From NCBI RefSeq assembly GCF_040496035.1, contig NZ_JBEPJZ010000001.1:744001-808000 (forward strand): DNA of 64,000 nucleotides, read 5' to 3'. Each line of letters opens with the position of its first letter. Position 1 is the stretch's first letter. The DNA is from Agromyces sp. SYSU T00194 (GTDB lineage: Bacteria > Actinomycetota > Actinomycetes > Actinomycetales > Microbacteriaceae). Positions 9,201 to 16,664 of this stretch are shown here, piece after piece. The translations under genes were made by a program, and so were the position numbers. The notes below the pieces were generated by a model that saw only the letters and a list, made by a program, of their open reading frames with translations, was not told the origin of the DNA and did not search any database.

Positions 9201-9381
9201 GGGGAGGGTGCGGCCCGGCGCCGCCGCGACGGACGCGGAGGACGCCGCCGCGGACACCGACACCGACGCCACCGCCGCCGACGCCGACGCGACCGCCCTC
9301 GCCGACCGCGCCTTCGCGCTCGTGCGCGAGGTCAGTGCTGGCGACCCGCGAACGGGGCCAGCGCATCGCGCAGCGCGGTGA
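6211..9381 (+). CDS. SARP-type regulator with BTAD, NB-ARC-like STAND ATPase and TPR-like tail
   Basis: This is a large regulator of 1056 residues. Residues 1-95 are an OmpR-type winged helix (HALRVAVSRLRAAL) and about 97-240 a BTAD helical domain. A STAND NTPase follows with P-loop GPGGCGKT at 284-291, Walker B LLVLDNCEHV at about 355-364 and the GIPLAIELAA motif. The C-terminal half is helical TPR-like sequence ending in an Asp/Ala/Thr-rich stretch. This is the layout of AfsR/SARP activators, which bind DNA and switch with nucleotide. ATG 6211 follows a TACAGT -10 by 7 nt, so the mRNA is probably leaderless. No biosynthetic cluster is nearby; its targets may be itself and the divergent SDR. 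The last 50 bp overlap the convergent marR gene. Confidence 0.92.
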   Translation: MLVRLFGAVAVGDGAGTALGAGRSAAILAMLALRPGAAVGVDRLVDELWGADAPGEAEHALRVAVSRLRAALTAAGMRDVVATRAGGYALEVPRESVDLACFEDLAAAGLGATDADGALATLERALALWTDAPLAAFPYADFALDARDHLQELRREALVRWAELATEAGRADEPPAVLQAVLRDDRLHEGLWVAAARAARRARGAVDALRMVGRARAALGDGGLAPGPELLALEAELRGEVAPDAHPDPPHALPAPVDAFIGRERELDALSDLLRGRRLVTLVGPGGCGKTRLATEAGARARQAFADRVWFVDLVAADGPADVAGIMTRALGLGPWAHEDPAGALHRVLGDRAALLVLDNCEHVVEAAASHAQALLRDCAGLRVLATSREALRVPGEQVFTVPSLAVPERMPASDPVATSAPGAGASAGGADAPDDPVARIADVPAVALFVERSRSAVPGFVLTADNAPGITRITRALDGIPLAIELAAVRLRTLDVTELAARLDDLFTALGVGSRTALPRHRTLGAALDWSFALLEADEQRLLRALGALRSPFGLDAAAALLGRAPDATEPAMAGLVEKSLVLVVRGPTTRYRLLEPVRQFAARLAADSGERDAVVARRDDWFAALATGAGAGHRRFEQVAWRTRIRADRPNLLVAVESLARRGEHDLAADAALGLGRYWQEFGLYDEGRRMLRAVRAPAGLDDRRRGALLLQEAWLAGHRGTYGDTIALAGASLALADRRDDALARAAALNLIGSTHAQRGDNRAAREHLDRALALLVDRDPTAFAMTSINLAVVLVYAGRPHESRSAMAAAEAVPTGPEAHWARFVEGLLARLRGDHALAAAELDATIPSFERVGSVFHATLARVERALVAAESGDLETARRVIAGVLADADRGTVPLRQRMTAHRIAAVVLAAGGDADDALDEAARSASEARQSESLGGVAEAAETVALVLADREPAHAARLVAAAGALRGRLDLARDAWELERFGPVEADGAGRVRPGAAATDAEDAAADTDTDATAADADATALADRAFALVREVSAGDPRTGPAHRAAR

Positions 9382-9775
9382 GGTCGTCGACGCTCATCCC
9401 CGTGCGCTCCATGATCTGCTCGGGCACGCGTTCGGCACGCTCGCGGAGCGCGACGCCGTCGGCGGTGAGCGAGATGTCGAGCACGCGCTCGTCGCTGGCA
9501 CGGCGGCGGCGCTCGACGAGCCCCTGCGACTCGAGGCGCTTCACGAGCGGGGAGAGCGTCGGCGGCTCCATCGCCAGTTCGCCCGCGAGTTCGGTGAGGG
9601 AGCGCGGCGAGCGCTCCCAGAGCGCGAGCATGACCAGGTACTGCGGGTGCGTGAGCCCGAGCGGGGCGAGCACCGGGCGGTAGATCGAGACGACGTTGCG
9701 CGCCGCGGTGACGAGCGCGAAGCAGACCTGGTTGTCGAGCTTCAGCAGGTCGTCGGGCGCGGGCCGGTCGGTCAC
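9332..9775 (-). CDS. MarR-family regulator, OhrR-like peroxide sensor
   Basis: This 147-residue winged-helix regulator has the OhrR signature at its N-terminus: LDNQVCFAL with Cys18 where OhrR carries its reactive cysteine, then LTHPQYLVMLALWE. The DNA-binding wing ends in RRRRASDERV. OhrR proteins repress detoxification genes until the Cys is oxidised by organic peroxide (family knowledge). No ohr peroxidase gene is adjacent. The neighbour instead is a small CxxC protein gene transcribed divergently from a 39-bp gap. The start is GTG 9775. The 3' end overlaps the SARP gene by 50 bp, so the two convergent transcripts are antisense there. Confidence 0.85.
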   Translation of the reverse strand: MTDRPAPDDLLKLDNQVCFALVTAARNVVSIYRPVLAPLGLTHPQYLVMLALWERSPRSLTELAGELAMEPPTLSPLVKRLESQGLVERRRRASDERVLDISLTADGVALRERAERVPEQIMERTGMSVDDLTALRDALAPFAGRQH

Positions 9776-9814
9776 GGATTGATCGTACCGCTATTAGTTC
9801 GTACACTCATCATT
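9776..9814. promoter_or_regulatory. Divergent promoter gap with probable MarR box
   Basis: The 39-bp AT-richer gap between the divergent marR and zinc-ribbon genes contains CGTAC twice, 16 nt apart, and the imperfect palindrome AGTTCGTACACT. Both starts are so close that the two mRNAs are probably leaderless and a bound MarR dimer would block both. Operator identity is inferred. Confidence 0.45.
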
Positions 9815-10060
9815 GTGACCCTCAAGAACTCGGACCCGACGCGACCCCCACTCCGCGAACGCGTCCGCGCGGCCGGCGGCTGGTACTGGTGGTTCAACCG
9901 CTGGCTGGTGCGCGTCGCCGGGCCGGCATCCGTCGGTCCGTACGAGACGGAGCCGCCGCCGCCCAGCGCCGAGCGTCCGTGCCCGCTCTGCGGCGCCGCC
10001 ATGAGCGGTCACCGCATCGACCGCTCCGGCCCCAGGACGATGGTGCACTGCCCGCGCTGA
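9815..10060 (+). CDS. Small CxxC (zinc-ribbon-like) protein, unknown function
   Basis: This 81-residue protein starts at a GTG. It has an aromatic segment (GGWYWWFNRW, residues about 21-30) and a CPLCGAAMSGH motif followed by a later HCPR, enough Cys/His to bind one zinc. I do not recognise a family. It is divergent from an OhrR-like gene with which it shares a promoter gap, so it may respond to oxidants. It ends well before arcA and has its own high-GC codon pattern. A role in thiol or redox chemistry is conceivable but unproved. Confidence 0.7.
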   Translation: MTLKNSDPTRPPLRERVRAAGGWYWWFNRWLVRVAGPASVGPYETEPPPPSAERPCPLCGAAMSGHRIDRSGPRTMVHCPR

Positions 10061-10186
10061 CGCGCCGCCCCGGGGCATCCGCCCGCCCTCCCGCGCACCT
10101 GCGCAGCGGCGCGTTCCGCCGCGGATGCGTACAGCGCCACGACGCGTCGCGCGGTGCTGCACGTTCCGCGCGGCACGGCGAGGTCC

Positions 10187-10216
10187 TTGAGCACGGCACG
10201 CCACATGCGCTAGACA
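10187..10216 (+). promoter_or_regulatory. Probable arcA promoter
   Basis: TTGAGC (10187-10192) and TAGACA (10211-10216) are separated by 18 nt and would give a leader of about 65 nt before arcA. The rest of the 229-bp gap (10061-10289) shows no gene. Confidence 0.45.
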
Positions 10217-10289
10217 CGAGACACCGCCCGAGATCGCGACGGCGCCGAGACGGAGTTCGCGCCCGCACGGCTCCGGGAGGGGACGCAGC

Positions 10290-11528
10290 ATGTCGGACAC
10301 GTCGTACGGAGTACACTCCGAGGTCGGACGGCTCCACAAGGTGCTCGTCTGCCGGCCCGGGCTCGGGCACGAACGCCTCACCCCGAGCAACAGCGACGCA
10401 CTGCTCTTCGACGACGTGCTCTGGGTGCAGAACGCCCAGCGCGACCACGCCGACTTCGTCGACAAGCTCGAGGCGCGCGGCGTCGAGGTGATCGAGCTGC
10501 ACGACCTGCTCACCGAGACGCTCGGCGTGCCGGGCGCCCGCGACTGGCTGCTCGACCGCAAGATCACGACCGCCGAGGTCGGCTCGGGCCTCGTCGCCGA
10601 TACCCGCGCGTTCCTCGACACGCTCGCCGACCCGGTGCTCACCGAGTACCTCATCGGCGGCCTCTCCACCCGCGACCTGCCCGACGCGTTCCGCTCCCCC
10701 GAGCTCGCACTGGTGCGCGAGTCGGCCGGCCTCACCGAGTACCTCATGGCGCCGCTGCCGAACACGATCTACACGCGCGACACCACGTGCTGGATCTACG
10801 GCGGCCTCACCCTCAACCCGCTCTACTGGCCCGCGCGCCACGGCGAGACGCTGCTCATGCAGGCGATCTACCAGTTCCACCCCGGGTACACGGGCAACAC
10901 CATCTGGTGGGGCGACGCCGAGACCGACTGGGGCCGCGCGACCCTCGAGGGCGGCGACGTGATGCCCGTCGGCAACGGCGTGGTGCTCATCGGCATGAGC
11001 GAGCGCACGTCGCGGCAGGCGATCACCGCGGTCGCCGAGCGGCTGTTCGCGGCCGGTGCGGCCGAACGGGTGGTCGTCGCCGGCATGCCGAAGCTGCGCG
11101 CGGCCATGCACCTCGACACCGTGTTCACGTTCGCCGACCGCGACCTGGTCACGTACTACCCCGACATCGTCGACGGCATCCACACCTTCTCCCTCAGGCC
11201 CGCGGATGCCGGTGGGCTCGAGGTGACCGAGGAGCGCGCGCCGTTCATCGACGTCGTCGCCTCCTCGCTCGGGCTGCCGAAGCTGCGCGCGGTCGAACCC
11301 GGCGGCGGCTGGTACGCGGGGGAGCGCCAGCAGTGGGACAGCGGCAACAACGCCGTCGCGGTCGAGCCCGGCGTCGTGTTCACCTACGACCGCAACACCT
11401 ACACGAACGAGCTGCTGCGCAACGAGGGCGTCGAGGTGATCGAGATCGTCGGCGCCGAGCTCGGCCGCGGTCGCGGCGGCGGGCACTGCATGACCTGCCC
11501 GATCTCGCGCGATCCGGTCGACTACTGA
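10290..11528 (+). CDS. arcA: Arginine deiminase
   Basis: This cytoplasmic enzyme converts arginine to citrulline and ammonia, the first step of the arginine deiminase pathway. The 412-residue protein matches the family from end to end: [16 protein letters not shown] near the N-terminus, FDDVLWV, the EGGD loop ([10 protein letters not shown]) and the C-terminal [10 protein letters not shown] with the catalytic Cys400. GGGAGGGG precedes the ATG by 8 nt. No arcB, arcC or arcD is next to it, so citrulline must be used by genes elsewhere or the enzyme serves acid or nitrogen stress. The following YihY gene is more than 100 bp away and probably separate. Confidence 0.96.
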   Translation: MSDTSYGVHSEVGRLHKVLVCRPGLGHERLTPSNSDALLFDDVLWVQNAQRDHADFVDKLEARGVEVIELHDLLTETLGVPGARDWLLDRKITTAEVGSGLVADTRAFLDTLADPVLTEYLIGGLSTRDLPDAFRSPELALVRESAGLTEYLMAPLPNTIYTRDTTCWIYGGLTLNPLYWPARHGETLLMQAIYQFHPGYTGNTIWWGDAETDWGRATLEGGDVMPVGNGVVLIGMSERTSRQAITAVAERLFAAGAAERVVVAGMPKLRAAMHLDTVFTFADRDLVTYYPDIVDGIHTFSLRPADAGGLEVTEERAPFIDVVASSLGLPKLRAVEPGGGWYAGERQQWDSGNNAVAVEPGVVFTYDRNTYTNELLRNEGVEVIEIVGAELGRGRGGGHCMTCPISRDPVDY

Positions 11529-11636
11529 CGGCCGGGCCGCCTCGGCGCAACCCCCTGCGGGCATCGGCACCCTCGCCTACGCTCGAGAGGACGTGGTTCG
11601 CGGGCCGCCCGGCGGGGTGCCCGGGAGGGAGCGAGC

Positions 11637-12836
11637 ATGTTCGGTCGACGCAGGCAGCGAGCGGATGCCGCCGAGGGCGCGTCCGCGGAGGAGGCATCCG
11701 CCACCACCCAGGACGTGGTCGACGCCCTCGTGCAGGGGCGCGACCGCGCACAGGCCGACGCGGCGGCCGCGGTGCTCGGCTCCCGCGGCGGGCCGCGCCG
11801 GCTGACCTGGCCGGCGTGGAAGCTGGCGCTCGGGCGCACCGTGCGGCAGTTCTCGCGCGACCGCTGCACCGACCTCGCCGCGGGCATGACCTACTTCGCC
11901 GTGCTCGCGCTCTTCCCGGGCCTGCTCGCGATCGTGTCGCTGCTCGGCATCGTCGGCCAGGCCGACGAGACCACCGACGCCGCGTTCGACCTGGTCGAGG
12001 AGCTCGGCGGCGCCGGCATCATCGACGCGGTGCGCGGCCCGATCGAGGGCCTCACCGCGTCCCCGGCGGCCGGCTGGACGTTCGTCGTCGGCCTCGTCGG
12101 CGCGCTCTGGTCGGCATCGGGGTACGTCGGCGCGTTCGGCCGCAGCATGAACCGCATCCTCGGCGTCGAGGAGGGGCGCGCGTTCTGGAAGCTCCGCCCG
12201 CAGATGCTGCTGGTGACGGTCGTCGTCGTGGTGCTGGCCGCGAGCGCGGGCCTGCTGCTGGTGATCTCCGGCCCGATCGCCGAGTCGCTCGGCGCGGTGG
12301 TCGGCATGTCGGAGGCATCGGTCGCGATCTGGAACGCCGTGAAGCTTCCGGCCCTCGCGGTGATCGCGGTGATCGCGATCGCGATCCTCTACTACGCCAC
12401 CCCGAACGTGCGGCAGCGGTTCCGCATCCTGAGCGTGGGGGCGTTCCTCGCGATCGCGGCCTGGGGGCTCGCGTCGTTCGGCTTCGGCATCTACGTGTCG
12501 AACTTCGCCAACTACGACGCCACCTACGGCGTGCTCGGCGGCGTGATCGTCTTCCTGCTCTGGATGTGGATCTCGAACCTCGCCGTGCTCGTCGGCGCCG
12601 AGCTCGACACCGAGCTCGAGCGGGCGCGCGAGCTGCAGATGGGCGTGGAGTCCGAGGTCGCCGTGCAGCTGCCGCTGCGCGACCGGTCGGGCATCGAGAA
12701 GACCGCGCAGCAGGTGCGCGACGACGTGGCCCGCGCGATCGAGTTCCGGCTCGCGTCGGCGCGCAGCGCGAAGGCGGCGCGTCGACGCGCCGAGCTCGCC
12801 GCCCAGGAGGCCGCGAAGGACGCCGCGGCCGACTGA
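11637..12836 (+). CDS. YihY/BrkB-family inner membrane protein
   Basis: This 399-residue membrane protein has about six hydrophobic segments between residues 80 and 320. It carries the family start motif (DRCTDLAAGMTYFAVLALFPGLLAI) and the closing LLWMWISNLAVLVGAELD. The N-terminal 65 residues and the last 75 are charged and cytoplasmic; the tail is rich in Arg/Ala helix. GGGAGGGAGCGAGC precedes the ATG. YihY proteins were once annotated as ribonuclease BN, which is wrong; transport or envelope roles are suggested but unproved. A small membrane protein gene follows on the same strand about 95 bp later. Confidence 0.92.
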   Translation: MFGRRRQRADAAEGASAEEASATTQDVVDALVQGRDRAQADAAAAVLGSRGGPRRLTWPAWKLALGRTVRQFSRDRCTDLAAGMTYFAVLALFPGLLAIVSLLGIVGQADETTDAAFDLVEELGGAGIIDAVRGPIEGLTASPAAGWTFVVGLVGALWSASGYVGAFGRSMNRILGVEEGRAFWKLRPQMLLVTVVVVVLAASAGLLLVISGPIAESLGAVVGMSEASVAIWNAVKLPALAVIAVIAIAILYYATPNVRQRFRILSVGAFLAIAAWGLASFGFGIYVSNFANYDATYGVLGGVIVFLLWMWISNLAVLVGAELDTELERARELQMGVESEVAVQLPLRDRSGIEKTAQQVRDDVARAIEFRLASARSAKAARRRAELAAQEAAKDAAAD

Positions 12837-12931
12837 AATCCGACACCTGTGGAAGAACACGGACCGGCGGGCACTCCCACCACTACAGTGGCGCCGGCAC
12901 GCGGCATCCGATCGCGGCCGGAGGGGCGCAC

Positions 12932-13309
12932 ATGGCGGAGTCGACGACCGAGGACACCACGACGACGGATGCGTCGGGCGGGCGCCCCGGCGCGGGCCGC
13001 GTCATCGCGACGCTGCTCCTGCTCGTGCTGTTCCTCCTGGTCACCGCCGGCCTGAGCGTGCTCGGCCTGTTCCTGCCGTCGTTCACCGAGGACTGCGTCA
13101 CCGAGGCGGCGTGCGACCGGCAGCTGATCGGGTGGGCGTCGCTGCTGGCGATCTTCGGCCCGTGGCTCGTCGCGCTCGTGGTCGTGATCTGGACTGCGGT
13201 GCGGATGCTCCGCCGACGCGGCGCCCGCTGGCTCCCCCTCGTCGGCATCGTCGTGAACGCCGGCGTCTTCGGGCTCGGCCTCTGGCTCGCATCCGGCGGC
13301 GTCGGGTAG
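12932..13309 (+). CDS. Small membrane protein with three or four membrane segments, unknown function
   Basis: This 125-residue protein has a Thr/Asp-rich N-terminus, then hydrophobic stretches at about 25-47, 69-90 and 100-120. Two Cys residues (EDCVTEAACDRQ) lie in the loop after the first and could form a disulfide outside the cell. A GGAGGGG ribosome site precedes the ATG and a TACAGT -10 lies 44 nt upstream (about 12883). I do not recognise the family. Confidence 0.8.
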   Translation: MAESTTEDTTTTDASGGRPGAGRVIATLLLLVLFLLVTAGLSVLGLFLPSFTEDCVTEAACDRQLIGWASLLAIFGPWLVALVVVIWTAVRMLRRRGARWLPLVGIVVNAGVFGLGLWLASGGVG

Positions 13310-13361
13310 GCGCGCACCCGCCCGACACGCGCCCGACACGTGGGTGCGGTGCAATGGAGGC

Positions 13362-13949
13362 ATGGCCACCGCTCCCGTCACCGTCTCGATCCGACGCGAG
13401 GTCGACCCCGACCGCATCCCCGAGGTGACCGCCTGGGTGCAGGCGGGCGTGAACCTCGCCAACCGCTACCCGGGCTTCCTCGGCTCGGGCTGGATCCGCG
13501 CCGGCGAGGACTCGCAGGTGTGGCACATGCTCTACCGGTTCACGAGCGAGCGGACGCTCGACGCGTGGGAGCAGTCGTCGGAGCGCGCGTGGTGGCTCTC
13601 GACCGGGGAGGGGCTCATCCGCTCGGAGCGCAGCACGCGCCGTACCGGCATCGAGGGCTGGTTCGACGAGCCGACGACGGGGTCGACGCCGGTCGACGGC
13701 GACACGGGACGCGTCGAGACCGTGCCGGCCGCGCCGCCGCGGTGGAAGCAGGCCGTCACCATCTGGCTCGGCTTCTTCCCCGTGAACGTCGTGTTCGCCT
13801 ACCTCGTGGCCGGCATCCCCGGCTGGGACGCGCTGCCGATCTGGCTGCACTCGCTGGCGCTCACCCTCGTGCTGACGCCGCTCATGACCTACTTCGTGCT
13901 GCCCTGGGTCACGCGGGCGCTGCACCCGTGGCTGCAGCGGGCGACCTGA
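13362..13949 (+). CDS. Antibiotic biosynthesis monooxygenase (ABM)-domain membrane protein
   Basis: The N-terminal 100 residues form a dimeric ferredoxin-like ABM domain (VTVSIRREVDPDRIPEVTAW, then GFLGSGWIR and WHMLYRF). The C-terminal part has two membrane helices with the Pro/Trp pattern VTIWLGFFPVNVVF and LVLTPLMTYFVLPW. This ABM-plus-two-TM layout is widespread in actinobacteria and function is not established. The ATG at 13362 sits one base after GGAGG, too close for a normal ribosome site; TGCAAT 6 nt upstream could be a -10, giving a leaderless mRNA, or translation may begin at GTG 13344. Length is 195 residues from the ATG. Confidence 0.85.
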   Translation: MATAPVTVSIRREVDPDRIPEVTAWVQAGVNLANRYPGFLGSGWIRAGEDSQVWHMLYRFTSERTLDAWEQSSERAWWLSTGEGLIRSERSTRRTGIEGWFDEPTTGSTPVDGDTGRVETVPAAPPRWKQAVTIWLGFFPVNVVFAYLVAGIPGWDALPIWLHSLALTLVLTPLMTYFVLPWVTRALHPWLQRAT

Positions 13950-13990
13950 CCGACGAGCCGACGCCCGGCCGCGCGTCGAACCCGCCGCGC

Positions 13991-14830
13991 TCAGGTCGCG
14001 TCGGCGTCGGCGTCGGCGTCGCGCGGCGCCGCCCGGTGCCCGATGCCCCGGATGCGCCGCGACAGCTCGGTCGCCGCGCGATCGACCTCGGCGACGAGCT
14101 CGCTGCGCCGCGCCGCGTCGACCCGGTCGGCCGGGAAGGTGACCGCGACGGCCGCCGCCGGCCAGCCGAGGTGGTCGAGCACCGCGACGCCGACCGAGCC
14201 GAGACCCGCCGTGACCTCGCCGTCCTCGGCGGCGTAGCCCTGCTCGCGCACGGTCGCCAGCACCCCGCGCAGGCGGCGCAGGCCCCAGGGGGCGGATGCC
14301 TCGTCGCCGGCGGCGCCCGGCGCGAAGGCGGCCGCGTCGGGGTACAGCGCCCGCACCTGCGCCGAGGGGAGCGCGGCGAGCATCGCCCGGCCGGTCGCCG
14401 TGAGGTGGGCGGGCAGCCGCACGCCCACGTCGGAGACGAGCGACGGGCGGCGCGGCGCGCGCTCCTCGACGAGGTAGAGCACGTCGCGGCCGTGCAGCAC
14501 CGCGAGGTGACCGCTCTCGCCGGCGGCGTCGACGAGCCCGGCGACGAGCGGCGCACCGAGCCGGGCGAGCGGCTGCTGCCGGCTGAAGCCCGAGCTCAGC
14601 TCGAATGCGGCGACGCCGAGGCCGTAGCGGCGCGCCTCGGGCAGGTGCACGACGTAGCCGTGCTCGACGAGGGTCGCGAGCAGGTGGTAGACGCTCGAGC
14701 GCGGCAGGTCGAGCGCCGACGCGATGGCCGCGGCGGGCGCCGGCCCGCGCAGCGTCGCCAGGTGCGACAGGATGCGCAGCGTGGCATCCGCCGCCGGCAC
14801 CTTCGGCCCACGGGGGTCGTCCGGGATCAC
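13991..14830 (-). CDS. IclR-family regulator, probable controller of histidine catabolism
   Basis: This 279-residue regulator has an N-terminal IclR winged helix (ATLRILSHLATLRG, then LPRSSVYHLLATLVEHGYV, residues about 15-60) and a C-terminal ligand-binding GAF-like domain (HLTATGRAMLAAL, PVGVAVLDH-type end). The start is GTG 14830. It is divergent from hutH with 58 bp between the starts, the usual place for a pathway regulator, so urocanate or histidine is the likely signal. That assignment is by position only. I could not identify a clear palindromic site in the short gap. Confidence 0.88.
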   Translation of the reverse strand: MIPDDPRGPKVPAADATLRILSHLATLRGPAPAAAIASALDLPRSSVYHLLATLVEHGYVVHLPEARRYGLGVAAFELSSGFSRQQPLARLGAPLVAGLVDAAGESGHLAVLHGRDVLYLVEERAPRRPSLVSDVGVRLPAHLTATGRAMLAALPSAQVRALYPDAAAFAPGAAGDEASAPWGLRRLRGVLATVREQGYAAEDGEVTAGLGSVGVAVLDHLGWPAAAVAVTFPADRVDAARRSELVAEVDRAATELSRRIRGIGHRAAPRDADADADAT

Positions 14831-14888
14831 AGACTGAGGCTACTCCAGGGGCGCTGACGGATGCCTCCCGGCGAGGTTGGATCGGAGC

Positions 14889-16508
14889 ATGCGCACCACT
14901 CCGACCGCCGCGGTCGCCGCCGACCCGGCGGCATCCGCCCACCCGGCCCCCGACGCGGCCGCCGCCCCGCCCGCCGAGGTCGTCGTCGGCACCGGCCCGC
15001 TCACGATCGACGAGGTCGTCGCGGTCGCCCGCCACGACGCCCGCGTGACGCTCGACCCCGCCGCACTCGCCGAGGTGGCGGCGAGCCGCGCACTCGTCGA
15101 CGGCCTCGCCGCCGACCCCGAGCCGCACTACGGCATCTCGACGGGGTTCGGCGCGCTCGCGACCACGTTCATCGCGGGTGATCGCCGCGCCCAGCTGCAG
15201 GCGAGCCTCGTGCGCTCGCACGCGGCGGGCTCCGGCCCCGAGGTCGAGCGCGAGGTCGTGCGCGCCCTGACCGTGCTGCGCCTGTCGACGCTCATGACCG
15301 CCCGCACCGGCGTGCGCGCCGTCGTGTGCGAGACCTACGCGGCGCTCCTGAACGCACGGCTCACGCCCGTCGTGCACGAGTTCGGGTCGCTCGGGTGCTC
15401 GGGCGACCTGGCACCCCTGTCGCACGTGGCGCTCGCGACGCTCGGCGAGGGCGAGGTGACGGATGCCTCCGGCGCACGCGTCCCCGCCGCATCCGCCCTC
15501 GAGGCCGCCGGCATCGCCCCGCTCGTGCTGCGCGAGAAGGAGGGCCTCGCCCTCATCAACGGCACCGACGGCATGCTCGGCATGCTCGCGCTCGCGATCC
15601 ACGACCTGCGCGCCCTGCTCGTCACCGCCGACGTCGCCGCGGCCATGAGCGTCGAGGGGCTGCTCGGCACCGACGCCGTCTTCGCCGACGACCTCCAGCG
15701 CCTGCGCCCGCAGGCCGGCCAGGCCGCATCCGCCGCGAACCTGCGGGCGCTGCTCGCCGGCTCCCCCATCGTCGCGAGCCACCGCGGCCCCGAGTGCACG
15801 CGCGTGCAGGACGCCTACTCGCTGCGGTGCGCCCCCCAGGTGCACGGTGCGGCCCGCGACACGCTCGCGCACGCGGCATCCGTCGCCGCCGCCGAGCTCG
15901 CGAGCGCGATCGACAACCCGGTGCTGACACCCGACGGGCGGGTCGAGTCCAACGGCAACTTCCACGGGGCGCCCGTCGCCTACGTGCTCGACTTCCTCGC
16001 GATCGCCGTCGCCGATGTCGCGTCGATGAGCGAACGGCGCACCGACCGGTTCCTCGACCGGGCGCGCAACCACGGGCTGCCGCCCTTCCTCGCGCACGAG
16101 GTGGGCGTCGACTCGGGGCTCATGATCGCCCAGTACACGGCTGCGGGCATCGTGTCGGAGCTGAAGCGCCTCGCGGTGCCCGCGTCGGTCGACTCGATCC
16201 CGTCGTCGGCGATGCAGGAGGACCACGTGTCGATGGGCTGGGCGGCCGCGCGCAAGCTGCGGCGCGCGCTCGACGGGCTCTCGCGCGTGCTCGCGATCGA
16301 GGTCATGACGGCCGCCCGCGGCATCACGCTGCGCGCCCCGCTGCGGCCCGGCGCCGGCACCGGCGCGGTCGTCGACCTCGTCGCGGGCGTCGTGCCAGCG
16401 CCCGGACCCGACCGGCACCTCGCCCCCGAGATCGAGGCGGTCGTGCGGCTCGTGGCCGACGGTGCGGTCGGGCGGGCCGCCGCCGGGGCGGTCGGCGCGC
16501 TCGACTGA
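14889..16508 (+). CDS. hutH: Histidine ammonia-lyase
   Basis: First step of histidine breakdown: histidine to urocanate and ammonia. The 539-residue protein (counting from ATG 14889) has the family motif YGISTGFGALA near residue 80 and the MIO-forming triad in GSLGCSGDLAPLSH. Here the triad reads Cys170-Ser171-Gly172, where enteric enzymes have Ala-Ser-Gly; cyclisation of a Cys-Ser-Gly triad is known for actinobacterial HutH, so it should be active. SNGNFHGAP and the SMGWAAARKLR region are also present. Upstream in-frame TTG 14877 is an alternative start. It is separated from hutU by an M23 peptidase gene. Confidence 0.95.
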   Translation: MRTTPTAAVAADPAASAHPAPDAAAAPPAEVVVGTGPLTIDEVVAVARHDARVTLDPAALAEVAASRALVDGLAADPEPHYGISTGFGALATTFIAGDRRAQLQASLVRSHAAGSGPEVEREVVRALTVLRLSTLMTARTGVRAVVCETYAALLNARLTPVVHEFGSLGCSGDLAPLSHVALATLGEGEVTDASGARVPAASALEAAGIAPLVLREKEGLALINGTDGMLGMLALAIHDLRALLVTADVAAAMSVEGLLGTDAVFADDLQRLRPQAGQAASAANLRALLAGSPIVASHRGPECTRVQDAYSLRCAPQVHGAARDTLAHAASVAAAELASAIDNPVLTPDGRVESNGNFHGAPVAYVLDFLAIAVADVASMSERRTDRFLDRARNHGLPPFLAHEVGVDSGLMIAQYTAAGIVSELKRLAVPASVDSIPSSAMQEDHVSMGWAAARKLRRALDGLSRVLAIEVMTAARGITLRAPLRPGAGTGAVVDLVAGVVPAPGPDRHLAPEIEAVVRLVADGAVGRAAAGAVGALD

Positions 16509-16517
16509 GCCAGGCTG

Positions 16518-16559
16518 CGGCAGCGGCGGTGCCCGGGCCGTGCCCGCCGCGCTGCCGCC
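16518..16559 (+). terminator. GC-rich hairpin after hutH
   Basis: GCGGCAGCG (16518-16526) and CGCTGCCGC (16551-16559) form a 9-bp stem that extends inward through GGCGG and CCGCC. It begins 10 nt after the hutH stop. No U-tract follows, as is common for terminators in high-GC genomes. Confidence 0.5.
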
Positions 16560-16664
16560 GGACCCGCGTTCCGTTCGGCGGACTCCCCCATTGTGTCCCC
16601 ACGCGACGGGTGGGAGACTGGCGAGCATCGGTTCCCCGAATCGACGGATAGGTGGACGTGCACC

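Noticed and set aside
15384..15404. Cys-Ser-Gly in HutH as a sign of an inactive enzyme
   Set aside because: The MIO group can form from Cys-Ser-Gly and this variant is known in actinobacterial histidine ammonia-lyases; all other motifs are intact.
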